From positions 37,662-101,661 of the forward strand of contig NZ_FOFR01000028.1 in NCBI RefSeq assembly GCF_900110955.1: 64,000 nt of DNA, written 5' to 3'. The notes beneath the pieces are model-generated. The model did no database searches. It was not told where the DNA came from and was given only the letters and a program-made list of their open reading frames with translations. The DNA is from Lentzea xinjiangensis. GTDB lineage: Bacteria > Actinomycetota > Actinomycetes > Mycobacteriales > Pseudonocardiaceae. Both the position numbers and the translations under genes were made by a program. This document shows positions 61,607 through 64,000 of the stretch, piece after piece; position 1 is the stretch's first letter; each line of letters starts with the position of its first letter.

Positions 61607-62412
61607 CGCTGGTGACGCGGAACGTGGTGGTCCGGCAGCTCACCGAGTTCGCCGAACTCGTCGCCACCCAGCGGTTGTACGAATCGATCTGGCGGCCGAC
61701 CGGCGACGGCGGCGCTCCCCCGGTCACCGCGGAGCTGCTGCGGGCGATGACCAAGGCGGGCAGCTATGTCGCGGGCGCGTTCGACGGCGACGAGCTGGTG
61801 GGCGCCTGCATCGGGTTCTGCTCGCCGCCCGCCGCGGGCGCGCTGCACAGCCACATCGCCGGGGTGGCGGCGGGCATGCGCGGCCGCAACGTCGGCTACG
61901 CGCTGAAGCTCGACCAGCGCGAGTGGGCGCTCGCCAGGGGCCTCACCGAGGTCACCTGGACGTTCGACCCGCTGGTGCGCCGCAACGCCCACTTCAACCT
62001 GGCCAAGCTCGCCGCCGACGCGACCGAGTACCTGCCCGACTTCTACGGCAGCATGCACGACGACATCAACGGCGGCGGGGAGACCGACCGGCTGCTGGTC
62101 CGCTGGCGCGTCGACGCGCCGCAGGTCGCCGCCGCGTGCGCCGGCCACCCGCGGGTCGTGACCGCCACGGGCGTCGTGGGCCTCGGGATCTCCGACGACG
62201 GCCTGCCGCTGCGCGGCAGCGGCACCGGCAGCACCGTGCTCGTCGCGGTGCCGCCGGACATCGAGGCGCTGCGGGCCACGAACCCGGCCGCGGCCAACGA
62301 GTGGCGCTACGCCGTGCGCGACGTGCTCGGCGGCCTGCTCGCCGCGGGCGCCCGTGTCACCGGGTTCGACAGGTCCGGCTGGTACGTCGTCGAGAGGAAC
62401 GGTGGGTCGTGA
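61603..62412 (+). CDS. GNAT-family protein (COG3375-like), probable amino-acid N-succinyltransferase
   Basis: 269 aa. The fold matches the predicted-acetyltransferase group typified by VVVRQLTEFAELVATQRLYESIW at the start, HIAGVAAGMRGRNVGYALKLDQREWAL (acyl-CoA loop) and TWTFDPLVRRNAHFNLAKLAA. In NSAR operons of Geobacillus a GNAT of this kind succinylates D-amino acids. Coupled to both neighbours (ATGA before, GTGA after). The acyl donor is inferred from context. Confidence 0.82.
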   Translation: MTLVTRNVVVRQLTEFAELVATQRLYESIWRPTGDGGAPPVTAELLRAMTKAGSYVAGAFDGDELVGACIGFCSPPAAGALHSHIAGVAAGMRGRNVGYALKLDQREWALARGLTEVTWTFDPLVRRNAHFNLAKLAADATEYLPDFYGSMHDDINGGGETDRLLVRWRVDAPQVAAACAGHPRVVTATGVVGLGISDDGLPLRGSGTGSTVLVAVPPDIEALRATNPAAANEWRYAVRDVLGGLLAAGARVTGFDRSGWYVVERNGGS

Positions 62413-63518
62413 AGCTGTCCGGGGTGGAGATCCGCTGGGTCGAGATGCCGCTGAGGTCGCCGTTCCGCACGTCGTTCGGCACCCAGACCGTGCGCGAGTT
62501 GCTGCTGCTGCGCGCCGTCACGGACGAGGGCGAAGGCTGGGGCGAGTGCGTCGCGATGGCCGACCCGGTGTACTCGTCGGAGTACCTGGAGGGCTGCGCG
62601 GACGTGCTGCGGCGGTTCCTGGTGCCGGCGCTGTCGGGCCGGGTCGACGGCGTGTCGGTCGCGCCCCGGCTGGCCCGCTTCCGCGGGCACCGGATGGCCA
62701 AGGGCGCGTTGGAGATGGCTGTGCTGGACGCGGAACTGCGCGCGCGTGGCGTGTCGTTCGCTCGCGAGCTGGGCGCGACGCGTGACCGCGTGCCGTGCGG
62801 GGTGTCGGTGGGGATCATGAACTCGATCCCGGAACTGCTCGACGCGGTGGACGGCTACCTCGGCGAGGGCTACGTCCGGATCAAGCTGAAGATCGAGCCC
62901 GGCTGGGACGTCGAACCGGTGCGGGCCGTGCGCGAGCGGTTCGGCGACGACGTGCTGCTCCAGGTCGACGCGAACACCGCCTACACCCTCGGCGACGCCC
63001 GGCACCTCGCCCGGCTGGACCCGTTCGACCTGCTGCTGATCGAACAGCCGCTGGACGAGGAGGAGCTGCTCGCCCACGCCGAGCTGGCGAAGGTGGTGCG
63101 CACCCCGATCTGCCTCGACGAGTCGATCACCTCGGCCCGGTCCGCCGCCGACGCGATCAAGCTCGGCGCCTGCCAGGTCGTCAACGTCAAACCGGGCAGG
63201 GTCGGCGGCTACCTGGAGGCGAGGCGCATCCACGACGTCTGCGCCGCCCACGGCATCGCCTTGTGGTGCGGCGGAATGCTGGAGACCGGCATCGGGCGCG
63301 CCGCGAACGTGGCGCTGGCGGCACTGCCGGGATGCACTCTGCCGGGCGACACGTCGGCCTCCGACCGCTACTACCTGACGGACGTGACCGAGCCGTTCGT
63401 GCTCGACGACGGGCATCTGGCGGTGCCCACCGGGCCGGGGCTCGGGGTGACGCCGCTGGCGGACGCGCTCGACGCGGTGACGGTGAAGACGGAGTGGGTT
63501 CCGGTGGGGGCCGGTTGA
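62409..63518 (+). CDS. N-succinylamino acid racemase / o-succinylbenzoate synthase (enolase superfamily)
   Basis: 369 aa. Complete catalytic set: K-x-K at Lys159/Lys161, metal ligands Asp187, Glu212 and Asp237, and second base Lys261. These are each exactly two positions before the residues I recall for the Amycolatopsis NSAR/OSBS enzyme (163, 189, 214, 239, 263). It racemises N-succinyl (or N-acyl) amino acids. OSBS side activity is common, but no other menaquinone gene is present here, while the M20 and GNAT neighbours point to D- to L-amino-acid conversion. It is the last gene of the operon. Confidence 0.92.
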   Translation: MKLSGVEIRWVEMPLRSPFRTSFGTQTVRELLLLRAVTDEGEGWGECVAMADPVYSSEYLEGCADVLRRFLVPALSGRVDGVSVAPRLARFRGHRMAKGALEMAVLDAELRARGVSFARELGATRDRVPCGVSVGIMNSIPELLDAVDGYLGEGYVRIKLKIEPGWDVEPVRAVRERFGDDVLLQVDANTAYTLGDARHLARLDPFDLLLIEQPLDEEELLAHAELAKVVRTPICLDESITSARSAADAIKLGACQVVNVKPGRVGGYLEARRIHDVCAAHGIALWCGGMLETGIGRAANVALAALPGCTLPGDTSASDRYYLTDVTEPFVLDDGHLAVPTGPGLGVTPLADALDAVTVKTEWVPVGAG

Positions 63519-63556
63519 GCGGCGCGGGGCTCGGGTGGTTCGGGGCTGGGCGGCGC

Positions 63557-63856
63557 GGGCTGAGGTGGTCCGGGCTGAGGTGGTCCGGGCTGAGGTGGTC
63601 CGGGCTGAGGTGGTTCGGGCCGGGTGGTTCGGGCCGGGTGGTTCGGGCCGGGTGGTTCGGGCCGGGCGGTTCGGGCCGGGCGGTTCGGGCCGGGCGGTTC
63701 GGGCCGGGCGGCGCAGGGCTTGGGTGGTCCGGGCTGAGCGGTCCGGGCTGAGCGGTCCGGGCTGAGCGGTCCGGACTGAGCGGTCCGGACTGAGCGGTCC
63801 GGACTGAGCGGTCCGGACTGAGCGGTCCGGACTGAGCGGTCCGGACTGAGCGGTCC
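63557..63856 (+). repeat. G-rich tandem repeat array of 14-15-bp units
   Basis: Three blocks. GGGCTGAGGTGGTCC (15 bp) four times at 63557-63616, the last copy with one change. GGGCCGGGYGGTTC (14 bp) six times plus a diverged seventh at 63617-63714. GGRCTGAGCGGTCC (14 bp) nine times at 63731-63856, three with GGGCTG then six identical with GGACTG. Junctions in the last block create the palindrome GTCCGGAC. The G-rich, irregular sequence continues to the window end. The plus strand is strongly enriched in G over C, and no real gene is seen in it. Confidence 0.92.
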
Positions 63857-64000
63857 GGGCTGATCCGGGCGGGTCCGGATCCGAGCCGGGGCTGGGCGGA
63901 CCTGGGCCGGGCGGACCTGGGCTGGGCGGGCGGTCTGGGCCTGGGCGGATCGTGGCTGGGCGGATCTGGGTCCGGGCCGATTTGCGTCCGGGCCGGTTTG

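Noticed and set aside
62409..63518. Menaquinone-pathway MenC as the main role of the last operon gene
   Set aside because: The enzyme may well have this activity, but no other men gene is near and the M20/GNAT context fits amino-acid conversion better.
63535..63765. Repetitive Trp/Ser/Gly/Arg-rich open frames over the tandem repeats
   Set aside because: They only translate the 14-15-bp units; frames change with unit length and there is no start signal.
63557..63856. CRISPR array
   Set aside because: Units are 14-15 bp without unique spacers, and no cas genes are present.
1..64000. Insertion sequences, integrases, attachment sites, tRNA or rRNA genes
   Set aside because: None could be recognised on either strand; remnants seen are internal deletions, not transposon scars.

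Overview
The window is about 64 kb of very GC-rich DNA with strong G/C bias at third codon positions. Its gene families include an ECF SigK/RskA pair, a CmtR metal sensor, secreted cholesterol oxidase, a streptogrisin-type protease, MatB/MatC and many FCD/TetR/LysR/XRE regulators. This points to a soil actinomycete, probably of the Pseudonocardiaceae (Lentzea/Saccharothrix-like). The genus is an inference. I see no tRNA, rRNA, CRISPR array, phage or intact insertion sequence.

Layout. 1-4918: two tandem secreted beta-helix enzymes resembling GH87 alpha-1,3-glucanases. 4977-11294: universal stress protein, small lipoprotein, esterase, neutral ceramidase, EamA exporter and LysR. 11399-15650: acyl-CoA synthetase, secreted S1 protease, SigK-type sigma factor and its anti-sigma factor. 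15659-18940: acetyltransferase, two small membrane proteins, and a heavy-metal operon (BASS/ACR3-like exporter, CmtR, CDF transporter). 19138-23494: SDR, MFS, TetR and a GT39-like glycosyltransferase. 23563-27210: a serine-hydrolase remnant, then a putative KstR-regulated steroid locus (reductase, carboxymuconolactone-decarboxylase-like protein, cholesterol oxidase). 27687-30722: GH31 glycosidase with two inserted carbohydrate-binding modules. 30700-35611: malonate locus (FCD regulator, MatC, MatB, fused carboxyltransferase). 35863-45302: XRE-cupin regulator, lipoprotein hydrolase, amidase, patatin, a broken ABC-F gene, DUF899, methyltransferase, P450 and a secreted cysteine-peptidase-like protein. 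45357-48927: FtsX/MacB-type ABC exporter. 49163-63518: a 12-cistron operon. 63557-63856: G-rich tandem repeats.

The most coherent system is the 49163-63518 operon. A beta-lactamase-fold hydrolase, an oligopeptide ABC importer (with a permease-ATPase fusion), an M19 dipeptidase and an S9 peptidase fused to a second beta-lactamase-fold hydrolase lead into three genes: an M20 hydrolase, a GNAT and an N-succinylamino acid racemase. The last three match the known irreversible D- to L-amino-acid conversion pathway. The whole unit therefore looks like a machine that imports peptides containing D-residues, cuts them and turns the D-amino acids into L-amino acids. All 11 gene junctions overlap by 1-4 nt, including those on either side of an internally deleted beta-lactamase-like ORF and of a 32-codon ORF.

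Hidden signals include KstR-type boxes (one inside the rare-codon-rich start of the cholesterol oxidase gene), LacI-type palindromes inside the GH31 gene, paired operators in the malonate locus, and a perfect hairpin that buries a Shine-Dalgarno sequence.
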